A stretch of DNA of 64,000 bases from Leuconostoc citreum. GTDB taxonomy: Bacteria; Bacillota; Bacilli; Lactobacillales; Lactobacillaceae. Positions 1 to 8,535 of this stretch are shown piece by piece; the first letter of the stretch is position 1, and each line of letters starts with the position of its first letter. The stretch covers positions 372,001-436,000 of the forward strand of contig NZ_PUFH01000004.1 of NCBI RefSeq assembly GCF_004354555.1, written 5' to 3'. The notes under the pieces are model-generated. The model worked only from the letters and a program-made list of their open reading frames with translations, was not told the DNA's origin and did not search any database. Both the position numbers and the translations under genes were made by a program.

Positions 1-747
1 CAAAAAGGCGATGTTCAGCACGCTGAAGTCATGATTATTTTATATGATTTAACAACTGTTCTTCAAATTGAGCGTATGCAGTCTGACTTTCTAGCGAATG
101 CGTCACACGAATTAAAAACACCTTTAACAGCTATTACAGGATTTATAGAGACACTTCAAGGTCCTGCTGGTGAAGATGCAACCACACGGCAACAATTCTT
201 GCAAATTGTCTCTGACGAAGCACAACGACTATCCTTGTTAGTGAATGATATTTTGTCTTTATCACGTGCACAGCAACGTGATGATACACTACAAAAAGAA
301 TTAACAATTAGTGACATGATTGATAAACAATGGGAACAAATTGGAACACTCTACACAGATAAGGCCATTACTCTAAGAAACGATGTACCACGGGATTTTG
401 TTGTCCATAGCATTTACGCAGATGTTAATACAATTTTGCAGAATTTATTAGTTAATGCTGTGAAATATAATGTTCAGGGTGGTAGCATTCAAGTGACAGC
501 ATTTAAGGACCATCAACATTGGCAATTGAATATTAAAGATACTGGCATTGGTATCCCAACGAGTCAGCAATCACGCATATTTGAACGCTTTTATCGTGGG
601 GATGAATCACGACAACGTAAAATCGCAAATGGAACGGGTCTTGGCCTGGCAATTGTTAATGAAATCGTCAGTAAGCATAACGGGACGATTAAGGTTCAGT
701 CGCAAGTCGGTGTTGGGACAGTTATGAGTATGACGATGCCATTGTAA
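1..747 (+). CDS. phoR: Sensor histidine kinase, PhoR-like (5' end outside window)
   Basis: C-terminal 248 residues of a membrane-linked sensor kinase; reading frame 1 is open from the first base, so the start lies upstream. The visible part has all the transmitter boxes in order: H-box SHELKTPLT, N-box around NLLVNAVKYN, G1 DTGIGIP, F-box FERFYR and G2 GTGLGLAIV. The His autophosphorylates and passes phosphate to a response regulator that is presumably encoded upstream. Naming it PhoR rests on its position directly in front of pstS-pstCAB-phoU with PhoP-like repeats between them; the kinase core alone would not separate it from other WalK/PhoR-type kinases. Confidence 0.85.
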   Translation, partial: QKGDVQHAEVMIILYDLTTVLQIERMQSDFLANASHELKTPLTAITGFIETLQGPAGEDATTRQQFLQIVSDEAQRLSLLVNDILSLSRAQQRDDTLQKELTISDMIDKQWEQIGTLYTDKAITLRNDVPRDFVVHSIYADVNTILQNLLVNAVKYNVQGGSIQVTAFKDHQHWQLNIKDTGIGIPTSQQSRIFERFYRGDESRQRKIANGTGLGLAIVNEIVSKHNGTIKVQSQVGVGTVMSMTMPL

Positions 748-809
748 ACGTTTCCTTTACGATTTCTTTACATAAGGCCGTAGTGACATTTACATTGTTT
801 TAAGATAAT
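745..809 (+). promoter_or_regulatory. PhoP-type box array and -10 of the pst operon
   Basis: TTTACG at 756-761, TTTACA at 767-772 and TTTACA at 789-794 lie on an 11-bp grid (starts 756, 767, 789), with a weaker TAAACG at 745. Six-base repeats separated by five bases are the known arrangement of PhoP sites in Bacillus. A GATAAT -10-like hexamer follows at 804-809. No good -35 is visible, as expected for an activator-dependent promoter. Confidence 0.6.
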
Positions 810-844
810 AGAGGAGTAGTAGTTAAATCTTGGGAGGCATGAAC

Positions 845-1726
845 ATGTCGAAATCGCATCGCGGAACAATTGTGTCTGCAATTGTAGCCGTGGGTATTGT
901 TGCGGCTATTGGAACAGCTTATGCAACACGTGACAAAGGAAATTCTGGCACATCTATCACAGCAGTTGGTTCAACGGCGTTGCAGCCATTTGTTGAATCA
1001 GCAGGCGAAGAGTATGCAAAGGAGAACCTAGGCACATTCATTAACGTACAAGGTGGTGGTACTGGTACGGGCTTAAGTCAAGTTGCACAAGGTGCAGTTG
1101 ATTTAGGTAATTCTGATGTGTTTGCAGAAGAAAAAGCTGGTATTGACGCTAAAAAATTAGTTGATCATCAAGTAGCTGTTGTCGGTATTGCGCCATTGCT
1201 AAATAAAGACAATGGTGTTAGTAATTTAACCACAAATCAGTTACGTGACATTTTCACAGGTAAAGTAACCAATTGGCAGCAGGTAGGTGGCAAAAATATA
1301 AACATCGTCATTATTAACCGTGCAGCTGGTTCGGGGACACGTGCCACTTTTGAAAAGTGGGGACTAGGTGGCGCGCAAAGCCTTTCCGCGCAAGAACAAG
1401 ATTCTTCTGGTATGGTGCGTTCCATTGTTGCAACAACACCAGGAGCCGTTTCATATGCTTCGTTTGGTTATATTGATCGTTCAGTCACTGCACCTTCAGT
1501 AGATAACATTGCCCCTACTAATGCAAATGTTATTGACGGTAGGTACCCAATTTGGTCTTATGAGCATGTTTATACGAAGGGTCGACCTAATAAAGAAGTC
1601 GCGCGCTTTTTAGATTACTTAATGTCAAAGAAAGTACAAAAGACACTAGTGCCAGAGCTGGGCTATATTTCAATTCACGATATGCATGTAACGCGACAAT
1701 TAGATGGCCAATTAGTTAAAAAATAA
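845..1726 (+). CDS. pstS: Phosphate ABC transporter substrate-binding protein PstS
   Basis: Extracellular phosphate receptor of the PstSCAB importer, 293 residues. A hydrophobic N-terminal segment (about residues 7-27) is followed by the phosphate-binding signatures GSTALQPF, GGGTGTGLSQVAQGAVDLGNSD-like text and RAAGSGTRATF. The start at 845 is chosen because GGAGG at 833-837 lies 7 nt upstream; an ATG at 839 is too close to it and a TTG at 830 precedes it. There is no cysteine near the end of the hydrophobic segment, so the protein is not a classical lipoprotein and is either N-terminally anchored or released. First gene of pstS-pstC-pstA-pstB-pstB-phoU. Confidence 0.93.
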   Translation: MSKSHRGTIVSAIVAVGIVAAIGTAYATRDKGNSGTSITAVGSTALQPFVESAGEEYAKENLGTFINVQGGGTGTGLSQVAQGAVDLGNSDVFAEEKAGIDAKKLVDHQVAVVGIAPLLNKDNGVSNLTTNQLRDIFTGKVTNWQQVGGKNINIVIINRAAGSGTRATFEKWGLGGAQSLSAQEQDSSGMVRSIVATTPGAVSYASFGYIDRSVTAPSVDNIAPTNANVIDGRYPIWSYEHVYTKGRPNKEVARFLDYLMSKKVQKTLVPELGYISIHDMHVTRQLDGQLVKK

Positions 1727-1815
1727 AGTTTAAGATTCAATTAGAAGAGAACATGAGATATGATACCTGTGTTCACAAGTCCTGAATATAGGCTAAGTCA
1801 TACTTTGGAGAAAAA

Positions 1816-2739
1816 ATGGATAACATTACACAGAAGTTGATGCAAAAATCTGAATCAACGAAAAAAGATTCAATGGGCCGAGCAGTTAGTTTGGCAGCCT
1901 TAGCCCTTATTGTAATAGTCGTTGTATCGATTTTTGCTTTCGTTATGAGCCGCGGATTGTCAACATTTTTACATGATGGCGTTAGCGTGAAAGATTTCCT
2001 ATTTGGCACCAATTGGAATCCATCCGTTATAGATCCACACACTAAGCAACCCTATATTGGGGCGTTGCCAATGATCTTGGGATCGTTTTTGGTTACCTTA
2101 TTAGCAGCTATTGTAGCTACACCATTTGCAATTGGGACATCACTGTTTATGACAGAAATTGCCCAAAAACGTGGTGCTAAAATTATGCAACCAATTATAG
2201 AGTTGTTGGTAGGTATCCCATCGGTTGTTTATGGTTTTATTGGTTTGACAGTAGTTGTACCCTTTATTCGAGCAACTTTTGGTGGCTCAGGATTTGGTAT
2301 TTTGTCTGGTACGATTGTCTTGTTTGTTATGATTTTACCAACAATTACTTCTATGACAGTCGACACATTGAAGTCGGTGCCACGTCATTATCGTGAATCA
2401 GCATTGGCAATTGGGGCAACGCGTTGGCAAATGATTTACAAAGTCGTTTTACGCGCGGCAACACCTGGTATTCTAACAGCAATTGTCTTTGGTATGGCAC
2501 GTGCTTTTGGAGAGGCTTTGGCTGTTCAAATGGTCATTGGAAATGCGGCATTGATGCCTCATAATCTGATTTCTCCAGCTTCAACGTTAACATCTGTTTT
2601 GACAATGGGTATTGGTAACACAGTGATGGGATCGTTACAAAACAATGTTTTGTGGACGTTGGCTATGATTTTATTGCTGATGTCACTGGTCTTTAATTTG
2701 ATTGTTCGCGCTATTGGTCGCAGAGGAGAAATGAAATAA
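1816..2739 (+). CDS. pstC: Phosphate ABC transporter permease PstC
   Basis: One of the two membrane channels of the high-affinity phosphate importer, 307 residues with about six transmembrane helices. After a hydrophilic N-terminus the first helix is at about residues 24-46, followed by a large extracellular loop. The EAA-type cytoplasmic loop that contacts PstB is visible in SVPRHYRESALAIGATRWQ. The gene follows pstS by 89 bp, has a GGAGAAA ribosome site, and its TAATG stop/start overlap with pstA implies coupled translation of the two permease halves. Confidence 0.95.
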   Translation: MDNITQKLMQKSESTKKDSMGRAVSLAALALIVIVVVSIFAFVMSRGLSTFLHDGVSVKDFLFGTNWNPSVIDPHTKQPYIGALPMILGSFLVTLLAAIVATPFAIGTSLFMTEIAQKRGAKIMQPIIELLVGIPSVVYGFIGLTVVVPFIRATFGGSGFGILSGTIVLFVMILPTITSMTVDTLKSVPRHYRESALAIGATRWQMIYKVVLRAATPGILTAIVFGMARAFGEALAVQMVIGNAALMPHNLISPASTLTSVLTMGIGNTVMGSLQNNVLWTLAMILLLMSLVFNLIVRAIGRRGEMK

Positions 2740-3623
2740 TGAACGCAAAAACTGCTGATAAAATAGCCACCGGCGTTATTTATGCCATTTCCGGCATTGT
2801 TGCTTTAATTCTTATTGCAATGCTTGCCTTTATTTTAGTCCGTGGCGTGCCACATTTGTCATGGCACTTCTTAACATCACCAGCAAAGGCCTTTGAAGCC
2901 GGCGGTGGTATTGGCATACAATTATTTAATTCATTTTACTTATTAATTTTGGCAATGATTATTAGTTTTCCTATTGCGTTGGGCGCTGCCATTTATTTGA
3001 ATGAATACGCACGTAAGGGTAAATTCACCACGATTGTTCGTACAGCAATTGAAATTCTAAGTTCTTTGCCTTCTGTTGTTGTGGGACTGTTTGGCTTCTT
3101 GTTGTTCGTTGTTAAATTTCATTTTGGTTTTTCAATTCTATCTGGTGCTGTAGCGTTAACATTGTTTAACTTACCATTGCTAACGCGTTCAATTGAAACC
3201 AGCTTGGCGCAAATCCCTAATTTGCAACGCGAAGCAGGTTCAGCGCTTGGCTTGTCTCGATGGGAAACCGTCATCCATGTTATTTTACCAGCGGCTGTCC
3301 CATCAATTGTGACCGGTGTTGTGCTATCTGCAGGTCGTGTTTTTGGTGAAGCTGCCGCGCTAATTTATACTGCTGGTCAATCTGCACCAGCTTTGAATTT
3401 TGCTGACTGGAATCCATTTAATATTTCTAGCCCACTAAATCCAATGCGACCAGCAGAAACATTAGCGGTTCACATTTGGAAAATCAACTCTGAAGGTATT
3501 ATGCCAGATGTCAGTGCAGTCTCAGCGGGGGCTTCAGCTGTTTTGATTATTGTTGTCTTACTATTCAACTTTAGTGCGCGCAAGATTGGTGCTAGGTTAC
3601 ATCAGAAACTGACAAGTGCCTAA
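2739..3623 (+). CDS. pstA: Phosphate ABC transporter permease PstA
   Basis: Second membrane subunit of the phosphate importer, 294 residues, about six transmembrane helices. The EAA-type loop is visible as NLQREAGSALGLSRWETV, and the helix before it contains SSLPSVVVGLFGF, a typical PstA segment. The start codon shares a base with the pstC stop (TAATG). An 80-bp gap separates it from the first ATPase gene, which has its own ribosome site. Confidence 0.95.
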   Translation: MNAKTADKIATGVIYAISGIVALILIAMLAFILVRGVPHLSWHFLTSPAKAFEAGGGIGIQLFNSFYLLILAMIISFPIALGAAIYLNEYARKGKFTTIVRTAIEILSSLPSVVVGLFGFLLFVVKFHFGFSILSGAVALTLFNLPLLTRSIETSLAQIPNLQREAGSALGLSRWETVIHVILPAAVPSIVTGVVLSAGRVFGEAAALIYTAGQSAPALNFADWNPFNISSPLNPMRPAETLAVHIWKINSEGIMPDVSAVSAGASAVLIIVVLLFNFSARKIGARLHQKLTSA

Positions 3624-3703
3624 ATAGTGCTGGGTTAGTAAGGATACTAATAATGAAGTGGCTATGAACAATTATTTGATGTGAATAGCATGATGGAGAA
3701 AAT

Positions 3704-4543
3704 ATGGCTAACAATATTGACTTGAAACCAGTCAGTGAATTTATTTCAGAAAATGCACCAGAACGTTTTATTTATGATATGCCAGCGGAAAAACACGAAG
3801 TGGCTATCTCAACAAAAAATTTACAAGTATTTTATGGTGATAACCTTGCCTTGAGTGAAGGTGACTTGTCATTTGAACGCTATAAGATTACGAGTTTAAT
3901 TGGCGCATCAGGATCCGGTAAATCAACATTTTTACGTTCATTAAATCGTATGAATGATGGTGTAGCGACCGTTAAAGGAAATATCATGTATCGTGGCGTT
4001 GACATCAATACTAAGGCAATTGATGTTTATGAAATGCGTCGTCATATTGGCATGGTATTTCAACGACCAAATCCCTTTGCCAAGTCAATCTATAATAATA
4101 TTACTTTTGCATTGACACAACGTGGGGTGACCAAGAAGCAAGAGCTAGACGAAATTGTTGAAACAAGTTTGCGGCAAGCAGCGCTATGGGATGAAGTTAA
4201 GGACGAATTGAACAAGTCGGCATTAGCATTATCTGGTGGGCAGGCACAGCGGTTAGTTATCGCTCGTGCATTGGCATTAAAGCCAGATATTCTATTGCTG
4301 GATGAACCCTCTAGTGCACTAGACCCAATTTCATCGGCACAAGTGGAAGATACATTATTGGAGCTCAAAAATAAGTATACAATTATTATTGTGACTCATA
4401 ATATGCAACAAGCAGCACGAATTAGTGATTATACAGCTTTCTTCCATATGGGAAAAGTAATTGAATATGATTTAACACGTAAAATATTCACGCGACCAAA
4501 AGTTGCGTTAACAAATGATTATATATCGGGGAACTTCGGATGA
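3704..4543 (+). CDS. pstB: Phosphate ABC transporter ATPase PstB (first copy)
   Basis: ATP-hydrolysing subunit of the phosphate importer, 279 residues. Walker A is GASGSGKST, Walker [13 protein letters not shown], and the switch His is in VTHNMQQA. The ABC signature reads LSGGQAQR instead of the LSGGQQQR seen in the next gene. About 25 residues precede the ABC core compared with the second copy. Its last four bases overlap the second pstB (ATGA). Two consecutive pstB genes are common in lactic acid bacteria; whether both work on the same permease cannot be told from sequence. Confidence 0.95.
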   Translation: MANNIDLKPVSEFISENAPERFIYDMPAEKHEVAISTKNLQVFYGDNLALSEGDLSFERYKITSLIGASGSGKSTFLRSLNRMNDGVATVKGNIMYRGVDINTKAIDVYEMRRHIGMVFQRPNPFAKSIYNNITFALTQRGVTKKQELDEIVETSLRQAALWDEVKDELNKSALALSGGQAQRLVIARALALKPDILLLDEPSSALDPISSAQVEDTLLELKNKYTIIIVTHNMQQAARISDYTAFFHMGKVIEYDLTRKIFTRPKVALTNDYISGNFG

Positions 4544-5310
4544 CAGAGACAAAACAAAACAACATTCTGGAAACACGTGATGTTAAGTTGTGGTATGGTC
4601 AAAAAGAAGCATTGCATGGTATTAATTTAAGTTTTCCTGAAAAGGGTATTACTGCATTAATTGGGCCATCTGGATCAGGTAAATCAACTTATTTACGGGC
4701 ATTGAATCGGATGCATGATCTGGAAGACAATATTACGGTTACGGGGACGTTTGATTTTAAGGGCACCGACATTTACGCACCAACAACAGATACGGTTGAA
4801 CTTCGTAAACGTATAGGAATGGTATTCCAACAACCCAACCCATTTCCATTTTCAATCTATGAAAACGTTATTTTCGGCCTGCGTCTGGCTGGTGTTAAAG
4901 ATAAAGCTGTGTTAGATGAAGCAGTTGAAAAAGCATTAAGGCAAGCCTCTGTCTGGGACGAAGTCAAAGATGATTTGCATAAATCGGCATTGGGCCTTTC
5001 AGGAGGTCAGCAACAACGTGTTTCAATTGCACGTGTCTTAGCAACTTCACCTGATTTGTTATTGTTAGATGAGCCAACATCAGCCTTAGATCCAGTATCA
5101 AGTCACAATATTGAAGAAACACTATTGAATTTGAGAAACGATTATGCGATGATTATTGTTACACACTCAATGTCACAGGCATCTCGTTTATCAGATCGTA
5201 CTGCTTTTTTCTTAAGTGGTGATTTGATTGAAGTAGATGCGACAAAGCATATTTTCCTAAATCCCCAGAGACAAGAAACACAAGATTATGTGAGTGGCCG
5301 ATTTGGTTAA
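4540..5310 (+). CDS. pstB: Phosphate ABC transporter ATPase PstB (second copy)
   Basis: Second PstB paralogue, 256 residues. Walker [10 protein letters not shown], signature LSGGQQQR, Walker [13 protein letters not shown] and switch His in VTHSMSQA are all canonical. It starts inside the end of the first pstB through a 4-base ATGA overlap, so the two ATPases are translationally coupled and probably made in similar amounts. phoU follows after 29 bp. Confidence 0.95.
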   Translation: MTETKQNNILETRDVKLWYGQKEALHGINLSFPEKGITALIGPSGSGKSTYLRALNRMHDLEDNITVTGTFDFKGTDIYAPTTDTVELRKRIGMVFQQPNPFPFSIYENVIFGLRLAGVKDKAVLDEAVEKALRQASVWDEVKDDLHKSALGLSGGQQQRVSIARVLATSPDLLLLDEPTSALDPVSSHNIEETLLNLRNDYAMIIVTHSMSQASRLSDRTAFFLSGDLIEVDATKHIFLNPQRQETQDYVSGRFG

Positions 5311-5339
5311 TAACTAAAAGTTTAACAATAAGGAGAAGT

Positions 5340-6017
5340 ATGATGCGTCGATTATTTGATGAAGAATTAGCTGATTTGGATAACTCATTTACTGAAATGG
5401 GTATGCTTGTTGCACAAACGATACAAAAGTCCGTGCAATCATTTGTCGATCATGATCGTGAAGGGGCAAGAGCCATTCTTGATAATGATCACCAGATTAA
5501 CGAACGAGAAGCAGCAATTGAAAAGAAAACCTTTGAGATGATTGCTTTGTATCAACCAGTGACAACTGATTTGCGTGAAATTGTGACTATCTTAAAAGCA
5601 GTCTCTGTTCTTGAAAGAATGGGTGATCAGGCCAGAAATATTGCCAATTCAACGATTCGTGTGAAGGGGACAAAACATATTGCCAACGTTGAAGAAAAAC
5701 TTGGTGAAATGGGAACACAAGTAGCTAAGATGGTTTCTGCAGTCATGGATTACTATGTTAAAAATGATGCACTTGGTGCTGAATCAATTGCTGAAGAAAA
5801 TCAATCATTATCAAAGCGGGCAGCACAAGTGCGTTCAGATTCAGTTGAAGGCATGAAAGAAGATGCTGAATTAGTTGATTCGGCAGCTGATTATCTGGTT
5901 ATTGCTGGTTATCTCAAGCGTATAGGTGACTATACTACTGATATCGCTGAGTGGATTGTTTATAAGCGCACAGGTAAAATCATTGAGTTAAACCCAGGTT
6001 ATAATTACTTTATTTAA
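5340..6017 (+). CDS. phoU: Phosphate signalling protein PhoU
   Basis: Cytoplasmic regulator linking Pst transport state to PhoR signalling, 225 residues forming the usual two three-helix PhoU repeats. The metal-binding style motifs are visible in repeat 1 (ERMGDQARNIAN) and repeat 2 (KRIGDYTTDIAEW). Two in-frame ATGs (5340 and 5343) follow AGGAG at 5331-5335; the second has the better spacing. It is the last gene of the pst operon and is followed by a terminator. Confidence 0.94.
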   Translation: MMRRLFDEELADLDNSFTEMGMLVAQTIQKSVQSFVDHDREGARAILDNDHQINEREAAIEKKTFEMIALYQPVTTDLREIVTILKAVSVLERMGDQARNIANSTIRVKGTKHIANVEEKLGEMGTQVAKMVSAVMDYYVKNDALGAESIAEENQSLSKRAAQVRSDSVEGMKEDAELVDSAADYLVIAGYLKRIGDYTTDIAEWIVYKRTGKIIELNPGYNYFI

Positions 6018-6034
6018 TATTATTTTACGAGATG

Positions 6035-6066
6035 AATGACTGAACGCTAAGTTTAGTCATTTTTTG
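6035..6066 (+). terminator. Rho-independent terminator after phoU
   Basis: AATGACT (6035-6041) pairs with AGTCATT (6055-6061), with additional AAC/GTT pairing inside, followed by a T run. It closes the pst-phoU operon. Confidence 0.75.
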
Positions 6067-6092
6067 TTTATCAGACGTCTTTTTGGTATAAT
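6064..6092 (+). promoter_or_regulatory. Promoter of the yvlD-hprK operon
   Basis: TTGTTT (6064-6069), 17-bp spacer, TATAAT (6087-6092). The -35 lies in the T-tract of the preceding terminator. The transcript would carry a leader of about 70 nt containing an imperfect repeat GCATTG...CAATGC and the cre-like palindrome at 6134-6148. Confidence 0.55.
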
Positions 6093-6133
6093 GAAACTAC
6101 TGGCACGAGTGAATAAGTGCATTGCAACAATGC

Positions 6134-6148
6134 GTTAAGCGCTTACAC
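6134..6148. promoter_or_regulatory. cre-like CcpA site in the hprK operon leader
   Basis: The sequence around the palindrome TAAGCGCTTA (6136-6145) reads, on the minus strand, GTGTAAGCGCTTAAC. This fits the catabolite-responsive element consensus except near the 3' end. It lies about 45 nt downstream of the -10, a position where CcpA acts as a roadblock. Confidence 0.45.
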
Positions 6149-6170
6149 TAGTCAATGAAGGGAGGCTTCA

Positions 6171-6524
6171 ATGCGTTTTCTTGCACGATTAGCAACAACA
6201 ATGTTGGTCTTCTTAGTTATCGGCGCGTTATTTCCAAACGGATTTAGAGTTGATAATTGGTTAACTGCACTCGGGGCGGCATTAGTGTTAGCAATATTAA
6301 ACACCATTATTAAGCCGATCTTAGTGCTGCTTACCTTACCGCTAACGATTCTTACATTTGGCTTATTCACAATAATTATTAATGCCGTAATGCTTGAATT
6401 GACTGCCGACTTGGTTGGTGGATTCGATTTTGCAAGTTTTGGATGGGCGATTTTAACAGCAATTATTTTATCAGTTGTGAATACTATTTTAACAACTGAT
6501 GTGTATATGGATTCAGGAAGATAA
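6171..6524 (+). CDS. Small membrane protein of the phage-holin-4-like (YvlD) family
   Basis: 117 residues, almost entirely hydrophobic, with about four transmembrane helices. The central NTIIKPILVLLTLPLTILTFG-like text and following TIIINAVMLELTA are typical of the YvlD/PF04020 family of small bacterial membrane proteins, in Bacillus linked to envelope-stress operons rather than phages. A strong ribosome site (GGGAGG) precedes the ATG. hprK follows after 4 bp, so the two are co-transcribed. No phage genes are nearby, so a true holin role is unlikely. Confidence 0.8.
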   Translation: MRFLARLATTMLVFLVIGALFPNGFRVDNWLTALGAALVLAILNTIIKPILVLLTLPLTILTFGLFTIIINAVMLELTADLVGGFDFASFGWAILTAIILSVVNTILTTDVYMDSGR

Positions 6525-6528
6525 CAGC

Positions 6529-7491
6529 ATGGCACAAAATTCAGTTACAGTAAAACAGTTAGTGGACAATACACGGTTAGAAATTGTCGCTGGCAATCAA
6601 TATTTAGAACGGCCAATTACAACATCAGATATTTCACGACCTGGCTTGGAAATGACAGGTTATTTTAATTATTATGCTCCTGAACGTGTGCAATTATTGG
6701 GTATTACTGAAACATCGTTTTCTGAACGTATGGGGCATGAAGAATTGTTGATGGTTTATCGACGTATGGCTGATGCTGCGACACCAGCATTTGTCGTTTC
6801 TACCGGTTTGCCAATCAGTGATGAACTCAAACAAGCGGCTGATGAAGCAAAAATTCCTATATTAACCTCAACGTTGACTTCATCACGAATTCTATCTAAT
6901 ATGACATATTATCTTGGTGGACAACTAGCACCACGTGAAAACGTTCACGGTGTGCTGATAGATGTCCACGGATTAGGTGTTTTGATTACTGGCGATGCGG
7001 GTATAGGAAAAACTGAAGCAGCGCTAGAACTCATACAACAAGATAAAGCACGTTTGGTCGCTGATGATCGCGTTGATATTTATCAAGAAGATGAAGAGCG
7101 TTTAATTGGTGAGCCTAATGGTGTGTTACGCAATATGATGGAAGTACGTGGTGTTGGTATTATTGATGTTCAACAAGTATATGGTGCCGTTTCAGTACGA
7201 TCACACGCAACGATTGCCTTAAACATTCATTTATCAAATGGTAAGATTGGTGAAGCTAATTTTGACCGACTAGGGAATGATAACGACACATTAGAAATTT
7301 TGGGTGTCAAAATTAAGCGTATGGTCGTACCGGTCACACCGGGGCGAAATACAGCCAGCGTGATTGATGCCGCTGCGGTTAAGTTCCGTACGGCTAATAT
7401 GGGTATTGACGCGCTAAAGACATTGGAAGAGCGAATGTCTGCCGAAATGATTAAAAACGAAAAGAAAGACTTGGAGAACAAAAATGACTAA
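6529..7491 (+). CDS. hprK: HPr kinase/phosphorylase
   Basis: Bifunctional enzyme that phosphorylates HPr on its regulatory Ser and removes that phosphate, controlling CcpA-dependent catabolite repression; 320 residues. The P-loop is GDAGIGKTE, where most relatives have GxSGxGKSE, and the family signature region VRGVGIIDV is present. The start at 6529 (MAQNSV) is chosen for AGGAAG at 6515-6520; an in-frame ATG at 6499 lies inside the preceding gene. The stop overlaps the gpsA start (ATGACTAA). In many lactobacilli lgt lies between hprK and gpsA; here it does not. Confidence 0.94.
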   Translation: MAQNSVTVKQLVDNTRLEIVAGNQYLERPITTSDISRPGLEMTGYFNYYAPERVQLLGITETSFSERMGHEELLMVYRRMADAATPAFVVSTGLPISDELKQAADEAKIPILTSTLTSSRILSNMTYYLGGQLAPRENVHGVLIDVHGLGVLITGDAGIGKTEAALELIQQDKARLVADDRVDIYQEDEERLIGEPNGVLRNMMEVRGVGIIDVQQVYGAVSVRSHATIALNIHLSNGKIGEANFDRLGNDNDTLEILGVKIKRMVVPVTPGRNTASVIDAAAVKFRTANMGIDALKTLEERMSAEMIKNEKKDLENKND

Positions 7492-8500
7492 AATTGCTGT
7501 GCTGGGCGCTGGCTCATGGGGGACAGCACTAGCCAATACTGCTGCTGAAAATGGTCATGATGTTCGCTTATGGACGCACCACTCTGATCAAGCAGCAGAA
7601 ATTAATCACAACAAAACAAATACAAAATATTTACCAGATGCAACGCTCTCAGAGCAGTTGTTTGCTACTGATGATATGGCACTTGCCGTAAAAGATAGTG
7701 ATATTGTGTTATGTGTTGTTCCAACTAAGGCTGTACGGGAGGTTGCTAAACAGTTAGCTGATACACTGGCACAGTTAAATCACCAGGTTATTTTGGCACA
7801 TGCGACAAAAGGACTTGAGCAGGGCACTTATAAACGCATTTCTGAGATGTTATCGGAAGAAATACCGGAAACCTACCGTTATGCATTAGTCGTTGTATCT
7901 GGCCCATCACATGCAGAAGATGTTATAAAACATGATTTGACAGCAGTTTCTATTGGTGGAAGTGATGAAAATGCAACTAAGCTGCTACAGCGCGTGTTGT
8001 CAAACAAAACGTTTAGAGCTTATACCAATCATGACTTACTTGGTTCCGAATTGTTTGCTGCATTAAAAAATATTGTTGCTATAGGATCAGGTGCTTTAGT
8101 TGGTTTAGGTTACGGTGCAAATGCACAAGCTGCGCTTTTGACTAGAAGTTTAGTTGAGATGCGTCAGTTGGGCCTAGCAATGGGGGCACAAGAAAAAACA
8201 TTGTATGAACTAGCCGGTATCGGTGATTTAATTGTGACGGGCATGTCACCAAATTCTCGTAACTATCGTGCTGGCTTAGGATTAGGTCAGGGAAAAAGCT
8301 TAAAGCAAGTGTCTGATGACATGGGCATGGTAATTGAGGGTGTCAACACAACGAAAGCAGTATATGATTTTTCACAACAGTACCATGTGGACATGCCGAT
8401 TACCAAAGCAATTTATCAGGTTTTGTATGACAATAAACCGTTATCTGAAGCCATTAATGATTTGATGTCACGGCCTTTGAAATCTGAAGACGCGTTGTAA
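7484..8500 (+). CDS. gpsA: NAD(P)-dependent glycerol-3-phosphate dehydrogenase
   Basis: Makes sn-glycerol-3-phosphate from dihydroxyacetone phosphate for phospholipid and teichoic acid synthesis; cytoplasmic, 338 residues. N-terminal Rossmann fold GAGSWGTALA, the GPSHAED substrate loop, catalytic Lys in ALKNIVAI and the C-terminal NSRNYRAG segment are present. It overlaps the end of hprK by 8 bp, and galU follows after 35 bp. Confidence 0.95.
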   Translation: MTKIAVLGAGSWGTALANTAAENGHDVRLWTHHSDQAAEINHNKTNTKYLPDATLSEQLFATDDMALAVKDSDIVLCVVPTKAVREVAKQLADTLAQLNHQVILAHATKGLEQGTYKRISEMLSEEIPETYRYALVVVSGPSHAEDVIKHDLTAVSIGGSDENATKLLQRVLSNKTFRAYTNHDLLGSELFAALKNIVAIGSGALVGLGYGANAQAALLTRSLVEMRQLGLAMGAQEKTLYELAGIGDLIVTGMSPNSRNYRAGLGLGQGKSLKQVSDDMGMVIEGVNTTKAVYDFSQQYHVDMPITKAIYQVLYDNKPLSEAINDLMSRPLKSEDAL

Positions 8501-8535
8501 CTATGATGAAGTGTTAAGAAAGAGAGTAAACTATC

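Noticed and set aside
3704-5310. The two pstB genes as a duplication in progress or assembly error
   Set aside because: They differ throughout, including signature motif and N-terminus, and overlap by only four bases; tandem pstB genes are normal in this group.
6171-6524. Phage holin suggesting a prophage
   Set aside because: The family name is misleading; there are no phage genes around, and the gene is in an operon with hprK.
6152-6535. 127-codon minus-strand frame opposite the YvlD-like gene
   Set aside because: A shadow of a hydrophobic coding sequence; the plus-strand gene has a family match, ribosome site and operon context.
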